DNA from: Cycas panzhihuaensis
Taxonomy: Eukaryota; Cycadophyta
Assembly (NCBI GenBank): GCA_023213395.1
Contig: CM041465.1
Location: 195,369,741-195,433,740, forward strand
DNA: 64,000 nucleotides
Direction: 5' to 3'
The position numbers and the translations under genes were made by a program. This document shows positions 23,633 through 33,914 of this stretch, in pieces (position 1 is the stretch's first letter; each line of letters starts with the position of its first letter). The notes under the pieces were generated by a model that was given only the letters and a program-made list of their open reading frames with translations, was not told where the DNA came from and did not search any database.

Positions 23633-25872
23633 CTACTATACCAATCACTTTATATGCTAACAACATGGAAATAAAGTTTGTTGATTTTGTTATCTTGTCC
23701 ACTATTACCATTATGGAATCATTTTTTTAATATTTTTAGAAATGCATCTAATTAAATCCATTGAAATTACCTCCCATTTTTATTTTAGAATTTCTATAGG
23801 TTGGAGTAATCCTATAGGTTCTTAATGCTCCACTTTGACCTTACGACATTATAAACAATAAGAAACATAAGCCATTATATCCTTTATCATATCTGGCTAA
23901 AAGAAATATTTCTTTATTATAGCTATAATAGTCTTTTAATATCCTAGATGAACAACATATAAGACATAATGTGATTCTTCCATGATTAATATTCACATCA
24001 AAACATCATTTAGAATATAGATTTGATATTGGAATAAGAATCCATTATCTAAAATGTGATACTCTATATACTTATGCATCAACCTTATATCCACTTGTTT
24101 ATTTTGAGATTGGCTATCCAAAAATCCCTTTGCCTATTTATACCACCTATTGTTAAGTAAATTCTATTTGATAATAGCTTTTAAGTATGGTTAAGCAACC
24201 CTAATAATAACAATATAAATTGACCTAAAGCCATGTCAAGTAAGGCTAGTCAAAGTAACATGTCTTGTATGACTTAATGTATTTAGAACTTTATTTTCTT
24301 TCCCCTTGATATGGTTAATGTCAAAGTCATACTACAATAAAGACTCCATCCATCTCCTTTATCTTGTATTTAATTATGGTTATTTGAAGAGATATCTCAA
24401 GTTATCATGGTTACATTTTAACTCATACTTCCTTTTAAAAGATAATGTCTCAACATTTTTAATACATGTGCCATCGTGGCCAACTATAAATCATGTGTTA
24501 GGTAATTTGTTTTATGATCCTTCATCTTTCATGACTCATAACAAATTACCTTGTCATTATGCATGGGAACTCTATTAATGCCTTTAAATATTAGTGCAAA
24601 TAATATAGTCTACATTAAGATCTAATAATATAAGAATAATTGCAAATATGGGTAAACCCTTAAGCTTTTGGAATATTTCCTTATATTTATCAATCCACTT
24701 AAAATTTTCTCCCTTCTTCTAGAATGAAGTAATTAGACGTGATTCTAAAAAGTCTTTTAATATACCTTTAAGAATAACCTAAAATCTCCATAGAACTTCT
24801 TACCTTGGACACATTCCTTAGTGTAGGCCATTTCATAATAGCCTTGATCTTTTATGAATCTATAAAGATTTATCTTTTTGATATAATGCGACCTAGATAA
24901 TATACTTATTCTTAAAGAAATTTAAATTTACTTAACTTTGCATATAATTAATGCTCTCTTAAGAGTTATAATACCCTTCTCATGTGTTCTTTATATTCTT
25001 CTTCTAACTTGGAAGAAATCAAAATATCATTGAGAAAAATTATGACAAAATTGTCTAAATATTAACAAAACATATTATTCATCAAATGTATGAATGTAGG
25101 AGAAGTATTCATTAAGTCAAATGGTAACACCACAAATTCATAATGCTTGTACCTAGTTTGAAATGTTATCTTATACATGTCATCATCCTTGATTCAAATT
25201 TAATGATAACCCAATTTTAAGTAAATATTAAAAAATATCTTCACTCCTTTCACTAGATTAAATAGATCCTCAATCCTTAGAAGAGTATATCTATTCATTA
25301 TTATCACCTTATTTAATTACTTGCAATGAATGCATAATTGTAATGTTCTATTATTCTTTTTCATGGATAGAATAAGTACTCTCCATGATGATATAGTTAG
25401 TTAAATGAAGCCTTTATCCAATAATTCTTGTAATTACATTTTTATTTCTAACAATTCAAATATGGACACATAATATGACACTTTAGAAATAGGTTTTATT
25501 CTTGGAATTAATTCAATAGCATAATTCACCTATCTTCTAGGTGATAAACTAAGAAATTCCTCTAGAAACACAATAAAGAGCTCATGTAATAATGGATAGT
25601 CTTCTAACTTAGCCCCCCTTAGTCCACCTTTATTACTAATAAAATCCACATAAACTTGGAACCCTTTTTGTAAACTCCTCTTGATTTGTATGACAAAATT
25701 TTTTCTAATAGAGATAGGTGCCTTTTCTAATACATACTATATCATCCACATATCTTATGACCTTATTATAGTACCCTAATTTCCTTCTTACTAATTAAGA
25801 CTAATTATAGTATCACAATCTATAAGTGGTAATACTTGAAAGGTTATATGACTATTATATCCTCCCAATTCT
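23633..25872 (-). pseudogene. Gypsy-A RT, RNase H and integrase N-terminal part
   Basis: Main pol block of Gypsy-A. The RT palm reads PFDLMNTSPTFIHLMNN (family PFGLxNAPATFxxLMN) near 25090 and FLNDILI at 25026-25037 where FLDDILI is expected: a catalytic Asp is Asn. Upstream IELIPRIKPISKVSY near 25490 matches the ELxPGxxPISxxPYR entry to RT. RNase H is at roughly 24250-24750 (IKGKENKVLNTLSH near 24270 matches the final block). The integrase zinc region is at about 23880-24020, and MVIVDKITKSTNFI at 23670-23711 matches the first strand of the integrase core. Stops in every part. Confidence 0.85.
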
Positions 25873-26028
25873 TTTTAGAAAATATAAAAAATGCCAAATC
25901 AAATATTTAAATTGAATTAATCATAAGTCAAATGTATATTTATAGTATCTTGCACCAATCAATATGTGTAAATATAATATCTAATCAAATTATTTCTTTA
26001 ATGTATTAATGTAAATTATTCTTTAGTA
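25873..26028 (-). repeat. Copia1 3' LTR
   Basis: About 156 bp, matching 37255-37411 along its length (shared blocks near 25900, 25940, 25990 and TTATTCTTTA at the end). Its left end is worn and placed by alignment only. Polypurine remnant TTGCCTTAT (plus strand) follows at 26029-26037. Confidence 0.68.
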
Positions 26029-26519
26029 TTGCCTTATAATGTACATTTATGGTGATATCAATGTTTCCTCTTGATTTACAATGCTTGATATTTGACAATG
26101 TCTTTATGAAAATATCAACAATCTAACCTTTAATGTTATAATAAAATAATTTAATTTAGCCTTGTTGTACTAATTCTTAAATTAAATAATGCTTGATCTT
26201 GATATACTTTGTTCTATTATGCAAGACCAAGTTCTTTGTTATGTGGATGGTACTCTGATTATTACAATAAATCTATCATTCCAGTATGAGGTTAATATAA
26301 ATTTTATGATATCTTTTTAAGCTAAACTTTTTCGTGAGTTGTTATTTCAATTTCTTTATATTTTGATTTATTTATAGATAAACATATAATTAATTATTTC
26401 TCTATATGCCACATAATTATGACTAAACCAATGTTAAAAATATAACTTGATATATCTATATATATATATATAAAATATCACTTGCCCAATCTACATATAT
26501 ATAACTAACCAATATGTGC
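26029..26519 (-). pseudogene. Copia1 RNase H, C-terminal part
   Basis: Minus strand shows YVDWASDI near 26480 (family YTDSDWAGD), CNNQSTIHITKN near 26260 (family CDNQSAIxLxxNP) and ELVQQG then QIVDIFIKTLS near 26090-26170 (QxADxxTKxL). This is the end of Copia pol. It continues the frame at 29892 once TR-GAG2 is removed. Confidence 0.8.
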
Positions 26520-26807
26520 TAAGTATAATGTTCATTACCTAACATTGTCTTGGAACCATGTGAGCCGCCATAGCCTTTATTGTATAATGGTAAGTTTATT
26601 TTATTTCTTATTTTATTAATATTTTATTATATTTTAAATTTGAAGGTTGAGGTGGGCTCTCGCCCGCCTCCCGAATATATATTTTGGGGCTTAATACCCC
26701 CGGTATTCTTCAACACCATATATCAATGGAAATTATATTAAACTTTATCAATGTAGGTTGAAATAGATTGAATTATTATTTTATTACTGCTCCACTCTAT
26801 CCTCATA
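26520..26807 (+). repeat. TR-GAG2 5' LTR
   Basis: 288 bp. Start TAAGTATAATG (TG to TA), end CCTCATA (CA to TA). Contains a GC-rich hairpin at 26649-26670: a 9-bp stem GAGGTGGGC/GCCCGCCTC with a 4-base loop and one G-T pair. Confidence 0.83.
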
Positions 26808-26810
26808 TAT

Positions 26811-26822
26811 TGATATTTGCAG
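26811..26822 (+). promoter_or_regulatory. TR-GAG2 primer binding site remnant
   Basis: TGATATTTGCAG, three bases after the LTR. It resembles TGGTATCAGAGCAG with a G-to-A change and a two-base loss. The position supports the call; the sequence alone is weak. Confidence 0.45.
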
Positions 26823-28837
26823 TTTGATTTACTTCTTTGGTGCATTTATTGGCATTATAATTCATTATATAAAAAATATCTTGGACATTGTTGTGACTAC
26901 TTTCGCTTTCATGTGCTATTATTAAAAAAGTTTAAATATTTGTTAGTTTTTTATTATGATATAATATTTTTTTTGTATATACATTTACTTTAGCATTATT
27001 TTTTTCATGTATTCCAAGTGCCACCAATAGAAAGTAAAGATTTGACCCCCTCTTTGTTCTTAAAAAACCCATCAATGTTAAATTATGGTTTCTCATTTTA
27101 TTATTAATTTTTCTTATTGATGATCATATCCAACCGTGTTTTTAGGCATTGCAAACTAATCTCAATTAATTATAGTATCAATCTTTGATCAATTAAAGCC
27201 CTTTGTACAATCGTGCACGCCCACACATTGTTATATGTAAACTTTTATTAAAATTTTCTTAATAAAACTCAAATATTTCTTACCTCATATCTTTGGCATC
27301 ATAGATCTAGCACTTTTAATCTGAGTTTCATCACCCTTTTTATCATTTTTGTGTGATTATTGCCCCCTGAGTCACTATTTTTTTGTAGATGTTTAGCCTT
27401 AGTAAGGTTCAAAAATCTTTATTTTTTATGAAGTTAAATTAATTTAATTTTATTATAATCTCCATTGAATTCTTGTTAGTCCCCCTTTCTACTTAGCTTA
27501 TGGCCATATGGGAGTCCCCATATGATCTTTTTCTTTTTTTTTTCTGCATTAAGGGCCTCAGACTCTAAATCTTATATGTTGTTTTTAATCAATTTGGTTT
27601 TAAATGGAGTTAATTATTTTTAATAATATTTCAAATCTACCATCCCTCTTTAGACCCTAGCAGGTGGTTTTATTAGCCCTCATATGACTAGGGGCCTCAG
27701 ATCAAAGGGGCTTAACCTGCCTTAATTCATTTACTTGCCATAAAGAGGTCCTTATTACTATTTTCACTATAACTTTTGATCTAGGAGTCTATTTTTCGAA
27801 CAGGTAGATCCGTTGGAAAGGTATTTTGAAGATCTATATACTAAAGTAATTTTTACTAAGATTTGAAGCTATTTTGTAGGGTTTTGAGGCTGGTAAAATC
27901 AACTCTTCTAGTTGACCCTAGTTTGATCATTTTTTAGCTATTTTGAACTAAGTTTCAATTTTATCTTGGTATATTTACATATTATTAGGTTATTGATCCA
28001 TCTTTGATCATTTTTACTTGATTCTATAAACTTATAATTGATATTTTACAACTTTTAATTATTTTCTGGCCTCTTGAAAGAAAGAAAGAACTTTGGGAGT
28101 AACTCTCACAAACTGATACTTTCTAACACTTAATAATTTTATTTTAAAGTTGTTACTTCATTCTATAGTTCATTTACTTTAAGATTAAGCTTGTATCAAA
28201 CCTATTTTTGCTTATTTTAAGGTCATCTTTCTTTTTTAAAGTATTCTTTTAAAGTGCATTTAAGGCTAAGATAAAAGTGCATGTTTAAAGGCTAGATTTA
28301 AAGCATACTTTGCATCTTTTTGCAACTTGAAAGCAGCTTGTATATATAAGTGTATTTATTGCTCATTTTATTCATCTATATATTGAAGCTCAATTTAGTT
28401 TATTTTTTGTTCATTTAAAAGTTACTTTTGCTTCATTAGTAAAGCATTTTTAAAGTTGATTTAGGGCCATCTTCATTGCACTTAAAAACTTAAATAAGGT
28501 ATATTCTATTACATAATTATAAGCTCATTCATATACCTTCACATTCTTTTTATTTTATACTATTTTAAGGTTTACCTATATCATTTTGAAAAGATTATTA
28601 GTTGTATATTTGTTTCATTTCAAAAGAAGAACATTTATCTTACATTGTTTTATTTAAAAGAGATATACTTTTCATTTCATTGCCAAGTTGCCTTTTATTT
28701 GTTAAGAAGGAATCTTACTAGTACCAATTTAAAAAGTTATTTTATTTTAATTTCAAGTTATTCATTTGATAGTCAAAGGAATCTTATCTGATTAATAAAA
28801 CCACATATTTTTTGGATTATATATTAAAGTGTTTATA
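26823..28837 (+). other. TR-GAG2 leader
   Basis: About 2 kb of T-rich untranslated leader. Box A (ATAACTTTTGATCTAG) is at 27769-27784 and box B (CCGTTGGAAAGGTATTTT) at 27810-27827; the surrounding 160 bp (27740-27900) also resembles two stretches of the Copia3 leader. No coding sequence seen. Confidence 0.6.
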
Positions 28838-29594
28838 ATGGTAATTTATCTCGATGACATGATAATTTCTATATTTGATGGCACTAATTTTTCACTTTGG
28901 AGAAATTTGATGAAATCACTATTTATCACTAAAAATATTTAGAATTATGTGGATGATAGTTACCATGACTTAAGTGTCAATTCTACTTTAAAGGAAGAAC
29001 AAACATTTAAAAAAAATGTAAAGAAACATAACAAGGCTCTAGGTTTAATATTTTGTGTATTAGATGATCACAAATTCTCTAGCGTAAGTTAGACAACCAC
29101 ATCTAAAAATGCATAGAACACTTTAGAATTGGTTTATGGGGGAACCACTACAAAACTAGAAGAAACTAATTATGTTGATGATGTTTTACATGTGGGATAG
29201 ATGTTAGAGCAAGTTAACAATGATGTATTGGCTAATGATGTATATACCATTGATGACTCCAATAAAAATAATGATCACACTATTGAATTTGATAATGTTG
29301 TATGTACCATTGACCTAATCGACTCCAACAAGGTAAAATATGAAGAAGACAAAGATCTTAATGTAGTTATACCTACTCATTCAAATCAAGTCAACCTCAT
29401 CCTACTAAGACAAGCTTGGAAGCTATATGAGCCACATATTATTGAAGAGGATTATATTGCAAGGACAATAATATAGGATGATGATAAATCAAGAGAACAA
29501 GCAACTGATGTCTCTCTTAAAGTTTTCCTAAGGTATAAGTTTCACAAATTTAAAGAAAAGTTTGATTTGTATGTAATAAACATTATGGGGGAGA
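28838..29594 (+). pseudogene. TR-GAG2 gag-like ORF, TAG stops only
   Basis: A single frame of about 252 codons from ATG 28838 to the polypurine tract, interrupted by five TAG codons and no frameshift. The N-terminus has FDGTNFSLWRNLMKSLF, the classic Copia gag (UBN2) opening, and KKHNKALGLIFCVLDDH. About 40 residues later it departs from ordinary gag into an acidic, Asn/Asp-rich region (open from 29201 to 29476) and a C-terminal segment with YKFHKFKEKFDLYVINIMGE reaching the polypurine tract. No zinc knuckle, no protease. The absence of frameshifts suggests that the protein was under selection until fairly late. Confidence 0.8.
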
Positions 29595-29595
29595 A
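29585..29595 (+). promoter_or_regulatory. TR-GAG2 polypurine tract
   Basis: ATGGGGGAGAA directly before the 3' LTR. It matches the tract of Copia3 (TATGGGGGAGAA at 52776-52787). Confidence 0.8.
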
Positions 29596-29597
29596 TG

Positions 29598-29886
29598 TGA
29601 GGTCTAATGCTCATTACCTAACATTGTCTTGGGACCATGCGAGCCACCATAGCCTTTATTATACAATAATAAGTTTATTTTATTACTTATTTTATTAACA
29701 TTTTATTATATTTTAAATTTGAAGGTTGAGGCGGGCTCTCACCCGCCTCCTAAATATATATTTTGGGGCCTAATATCCCCAGTATTCTTCAACGCCATCT
29801 ATCAATGGAAATTATGTTAAACTTTATCAATATCGGTTGACATGGATTGAATTATTATTTTACTACTGCTCCACTTTGTCCTCATA
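29598..29886 (+). repeat. TR-GAG2 3' LTR
   Basis: 289 bp, start TGAGGTCTAATG, end CCTCATA. The hairpin GAGGCGGG/CCCGCCTC recurs at 29728-29749 with the same geometry as in the 5' copy. The start could be two bases earlier (TGTGAGG); the TGTGC target duplication favours 29598. Confidence 0.83.
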
Positions 29887-29891
29887 TGTGC

Positions 29892-31760
29892 TTTCAATCT
29901 ACACTTACTTGATAAAGTGTAATGAAATCCATAATCTAATATTTCTTTGATATACTTGAGGACCCTCTTTGCTATATTATAACATTCTATTTTTAGTTCT
30001 GACGTCAATTTTAAAGTTAAACTAACTCCATATGCTATGTCTAGTTGGGTAGTTATTAAGTAGATTAGACTTCCTATCAATTGACGATACACAGTAGGAT
30101 TAAATGAAATAGAATCTTTATTTTTACTTTACTTCAACCTAACTTCAATAAGAGAAATAACTAAATTGTATTTACTTATATTAAATTTCTTTAAAACATC
30201 CATAGCATATTTAGTTTGTGACATATGTATGCCACTTTTACCTTACCATATGTTAATACTAAGAAAATTATGTAATTGAACTAAGTTTGTTATTTTAAAT
30301 TATAAACTTATATCATCCTTAAATTCTTAGACCATTTTGTTTCTTATATAGATGAAACCATTAATATAAAGTATAATAATCAAGATTGAAGTACTAATTA
30401 TTTTTCAAATATAAATTAGGATTAGACAAGTTCTTTTAAAATCATTTAATTTTGGAATACCATGCTCTTTGTACCTATTTCAAACCATATAAAGCTTTCA
30501 TTAATTTATAAATAAAGTATTCATGCCCTTCAATTTCAAATCCTTAAGGTAGTGTCATATAAATCTCTTTATTAACATATCCATTAAGAAATGCTTACTC
30601 AACATCCATTTGATATATTGTTTATTCTTATTGAGCAATTAAAAGAAAGACACTTTTGTTTGTTTCCATCTTAGCAATTAGTGCAAATATTTCATAATAA
30701 TCAATTCCTTCTTATTGATTATAACCTTTAGCAACGAGTCTTTCCTTAAACTTATTAATTATACCAATGGCTTGTATTTTATTTTGTATACCCATTTGGT
30801 TCCAATTATATCTTTACTAACATGTAACTCTACAAAATCCTATATTTTATTTCTCACCAAGGTATCATACTTGTCTCCCATTACTTGATTCCAATCTTTA
30901 ATTTTAGTTGCTTCATTAAATATTTGAGGTTTATTGTTTTGCATCACTTGAGTCCTTAAGGCATAATTGACTTGAGTTTATAACCTTGTCATCCTTCTTT
31001 CAAAGTTTGCATTAAGAATATCTTTTGGGTTATAAACCTTAATAAGCCATTTTGGACCTTTCTTTTGAACTTGATTTATACTTGAACTTAATTCACTTGA
31101 TGAAAGTTGAGATGAAATCAATATCAATAATAACTTATTTACCTTTATCATCTTGATAATCATGTTTATACATAATGTGCTCATAAAAAATAACATCGTT
31201 ACTAGTAAATAATTTCTTTGCTAGAGAATCAAACAATCTATAGGTTTTTTATTTACTAGAATAGCCTATGAAAATACACTTAATACTCTTACTTTCTAAC
31301 TTTGGTATCTTTTCATCAGGAACATGTGTATATGCCTCACAACCAAAAACTTTCAAATGACTTATATCGACATTAAAACTAGTCTAAGCTTCTTTAGAAG
31401 TTAAGTCTATCGGTGCCTTAGTAGGATATCTATTCAATAAATAAATTATAATATTTACTACTTCAACCTAAAATTTATCATTAGTTCTTTTGCTTTGAAC
31501 ATACTTCCTGCCATTCTAATAATAATTATAATTTTCTTTTCAATGACTCCATTTTATTGTGGTGTATATGGAGTTGTGAATTATCTTCTTATATATATTT
31601 TAATATAGAAATCTTTAAATTCATTTGAGATAAACTCTCATCGATTATAAAAATATAAAACTTATAACCTTTAACTACTTTATCTTTTATCCATTACTTT
31701 AATTAATTCCTTTACTTACAATGATCAATACACAAGATTATTTGCATAAATATATGATTT
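29892..31760 (-). pseudogene. Copia1 integrase C-terminal half, RT and RNase H start
   Basis: From high to low coordinates: integrase blocks TPYTPQ-x-NGVIEKK near 31560 (third catalytic Glu present), SHLKVFGCEAYTHVPDEK near 31330 and KCIFIGYS near 31270; then RT with YQMDVK-x-AFLNGYV near 30600, PQGFEIEGHE near 30540 and KALYGLKQ near 30500. The catalytic YVDD box reads YING at 30357-30368, losing both Asp. RNase H entry MYRQLIGSLIYL is at 30092 and continues open to about 29890, where TR-GAG2 interrupts. Many stops. Confidence 0.85.
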
Positions 31761-33203
31761 AAATAATTCAAACAATGAGGATTGATGAGTTTCATACCAA
31801 CATGTTATTATTGATTCATGTTTGTGGGTGATTATATCTAATTAGATTTTCAGGTTTTAATCCATCATGGGCAAGTTATTTGCATATGTAGGTGGTTGAA
31901 TTAATGTTTGTTCTAATGGCAAATCATGGAAAATGCAAACTTGAATAAGTTTCCCAATTTGTGCTCAATGGCATTTTAAGTATGGATTAATGGAATTTAC
32001 CAGACTATGATTTGTGCTCTTCTTATATAGCCATGGTCATTGATTAAGTAACATAACATCAATCATGCTTTAATATCACAAATGGAGTGAAACCAACACC
32101 TCTAAAATTGATTACTCATTCAATATCAATGACGATCGTTCAATCATGACTACAACTCTATATATCCATAATTACCTATGTTGAGTCAAAACAATTAGGA
32201 CACCTCATCTTTCCATTGCATAATTCTGTTTGAGTGCCTTCTAAACAAATAAAGGTAGCTTACAATCTCTAAAATCTACATATTAATATGGATTCAATGA
32301 TAAACGCTTCATGAGTGCTTTAAGTAATGGTCATGGTATAGCCTTTGTTTATCTTCTTGATTATATACATGGGATGCCATTATTCACCAAAGACGCAACA
32401 CTACAAACACGCATATGATAATCCTTATATTTATGTTATAGGTTTTGTTGTCCAAAAATAATACTGACCCATTATAAAATAATTCAAACCCTTACCTGAT
32501 TTTCAAACCCTAAATACATCATAACTTATATATGTTTCTCTTGCCCCTAAACCATTTATACCTATTTTATTATGCCACCAAATTCTACCTCAAACATGCC
32601 TTCATAAATCTTATGCATCTAAAATAAATCAACATATCTCAAATAAAAAATTATCATAAAATACCCTTAAAATTAGCTACTATCTATACTGCTACATATT
32701 AACATTGTACATGCCTACTACATATTTCGTACATACTAATAGAGTACTAATTTTATACACCTCACTCTTTTAGGGTGATCAGCCCTACTTCAATGATCAT
32801 ATTGTGAATGTACCATCAAATACCTTTATGTTATATATAGGGATCACATATACAAAAATGTTCACAAGTAACTTATTAAACAAACATTATTGTTAGCTTG
32901 AGTGTGTGGCTCTTTATCTTATTTATGGCTCTCATAATCACTTTCAATATGCCCCTTATATGCAATCATATTTCATTGATATAACCTAATTTTTAACCAA
33001 TCAAATTGATCTCTCCTTACTAGATCTTGATACTAAATCATACTAGCTTGTCATTGATTAAATACTAGCTCATACAATGCATATATGGATTGTCCTTTAA
33101 TGGTAAAGGTTATCACCATGTACGTGTGGTATTCAATACCCTTTGTCAACTTATTTTATCCTTCATAACTTTAATATGACCTTCACCTTGGATCTTCACC
33201 TGA
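31761..33203 (-). other. Non-coding stretch where Copia1 gag-protease would be expected
   Basis: No gag, zinc knuckle, protease or integrase N-terminus seen. Because it lies just downstream of the primer site and LTR at 33204-33680 (minus orientation), it may be leader sequence of a different, incomplete LTR element inserted here. Confidence 0.45.
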
Positions 33204-33680
33204 GCTCTGATACCATGATAAAATTTATAAAGCTACTTACATAGAAGGTGTGATATCATATTAAACCTTATGGCATGAGATAACAACTTGTACAATGAAT
33301 ATGAATCATTTATGATGTGTTTAAGATAATCATTTAGCATAATAATGAAGATATTTACACATTAATATAGTAAAATATATACACAAGAAAGATATCATTA
33401 TGGAACATCAAATTTCTATGTGGGAAACTCTAGATGAAAAAAAACATAGAAAAAGGGTGGAGTTTTTCTCTACCTTAGTCAATTATTTAAACGATAGATA
33501 CACATATTTATAGATCCATCACCTCATATATCAACTAATAGTTTTGTGCTGACAAACTAATAAAATCATATATGAGAACCTTTCACATTATCCAATGATA
33601 ACTTACCCACTAATTAAATATCATATCAACTCTTATGAAACTCAATATTCAAATATAAATAATAGCATCCAAATCAGGAT
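33204..33680 (-). repeat. Orphan LTR with intact primer binding site
   Basis: GCTCTGATACCA at 33204-33215 is an exact complement of the tRNA-iMet site, and TGATAAAATTTATAAAG starting at 33216 is the adjoining LTR end. Sequence to about 33680 has the look of a Copia LTR (GTGGGAAACTCTAGATG near 33420, TATTTATAGATCCATCACC near 33505) and resembles the LTRs of the 2308-4545 element in layout. The far end is not defined, and no partner LTR was found. Confidence 0.55.
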
Positions 33681-33914
33681 TCTAATTGTTTAGATGATTC
33701 AAAAAATAAACTCTTATAGCAAAAGTTATAGTAGAAAACATACAAGTTCATCCTTTGAAAAAAGAAACTAAATTAAAATTAAGGTTAAGCCCCTATTACA
33801 CTTAGTCGTTATACACTTATGGCACTGTATTTGACCACTCATTAGTATGAAAGGGGGCTAATAGACCTTAAACAAAATTCCAATCCAATTTAATTAAGGA
33901 TAAACATCGTAAAC

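Larger units (their letters stand above)
26520..29886 (+). mobile_element. TR-GAG2: second gag-only LTR retrotransposon
   Basis: About 3.37 kb with LTRs at 26520-26807 and 29598-29886 and likely target duplication TGTGC (26515-26519, 29887-29891). Only a Copia-type gag frame (28838-29594) is present between leader and polypurine tract. The insertion splits Copia1 RNase H, and the host protein motifs resume on both sides. Its gag is recognisably related to that of Copia3 (shared NVKK-x-N-x-AL-x-LIFC block), and its leader shares a motif with Copia3, suggesting parasitism of a Copia3-like element. Confidence 0.83.
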
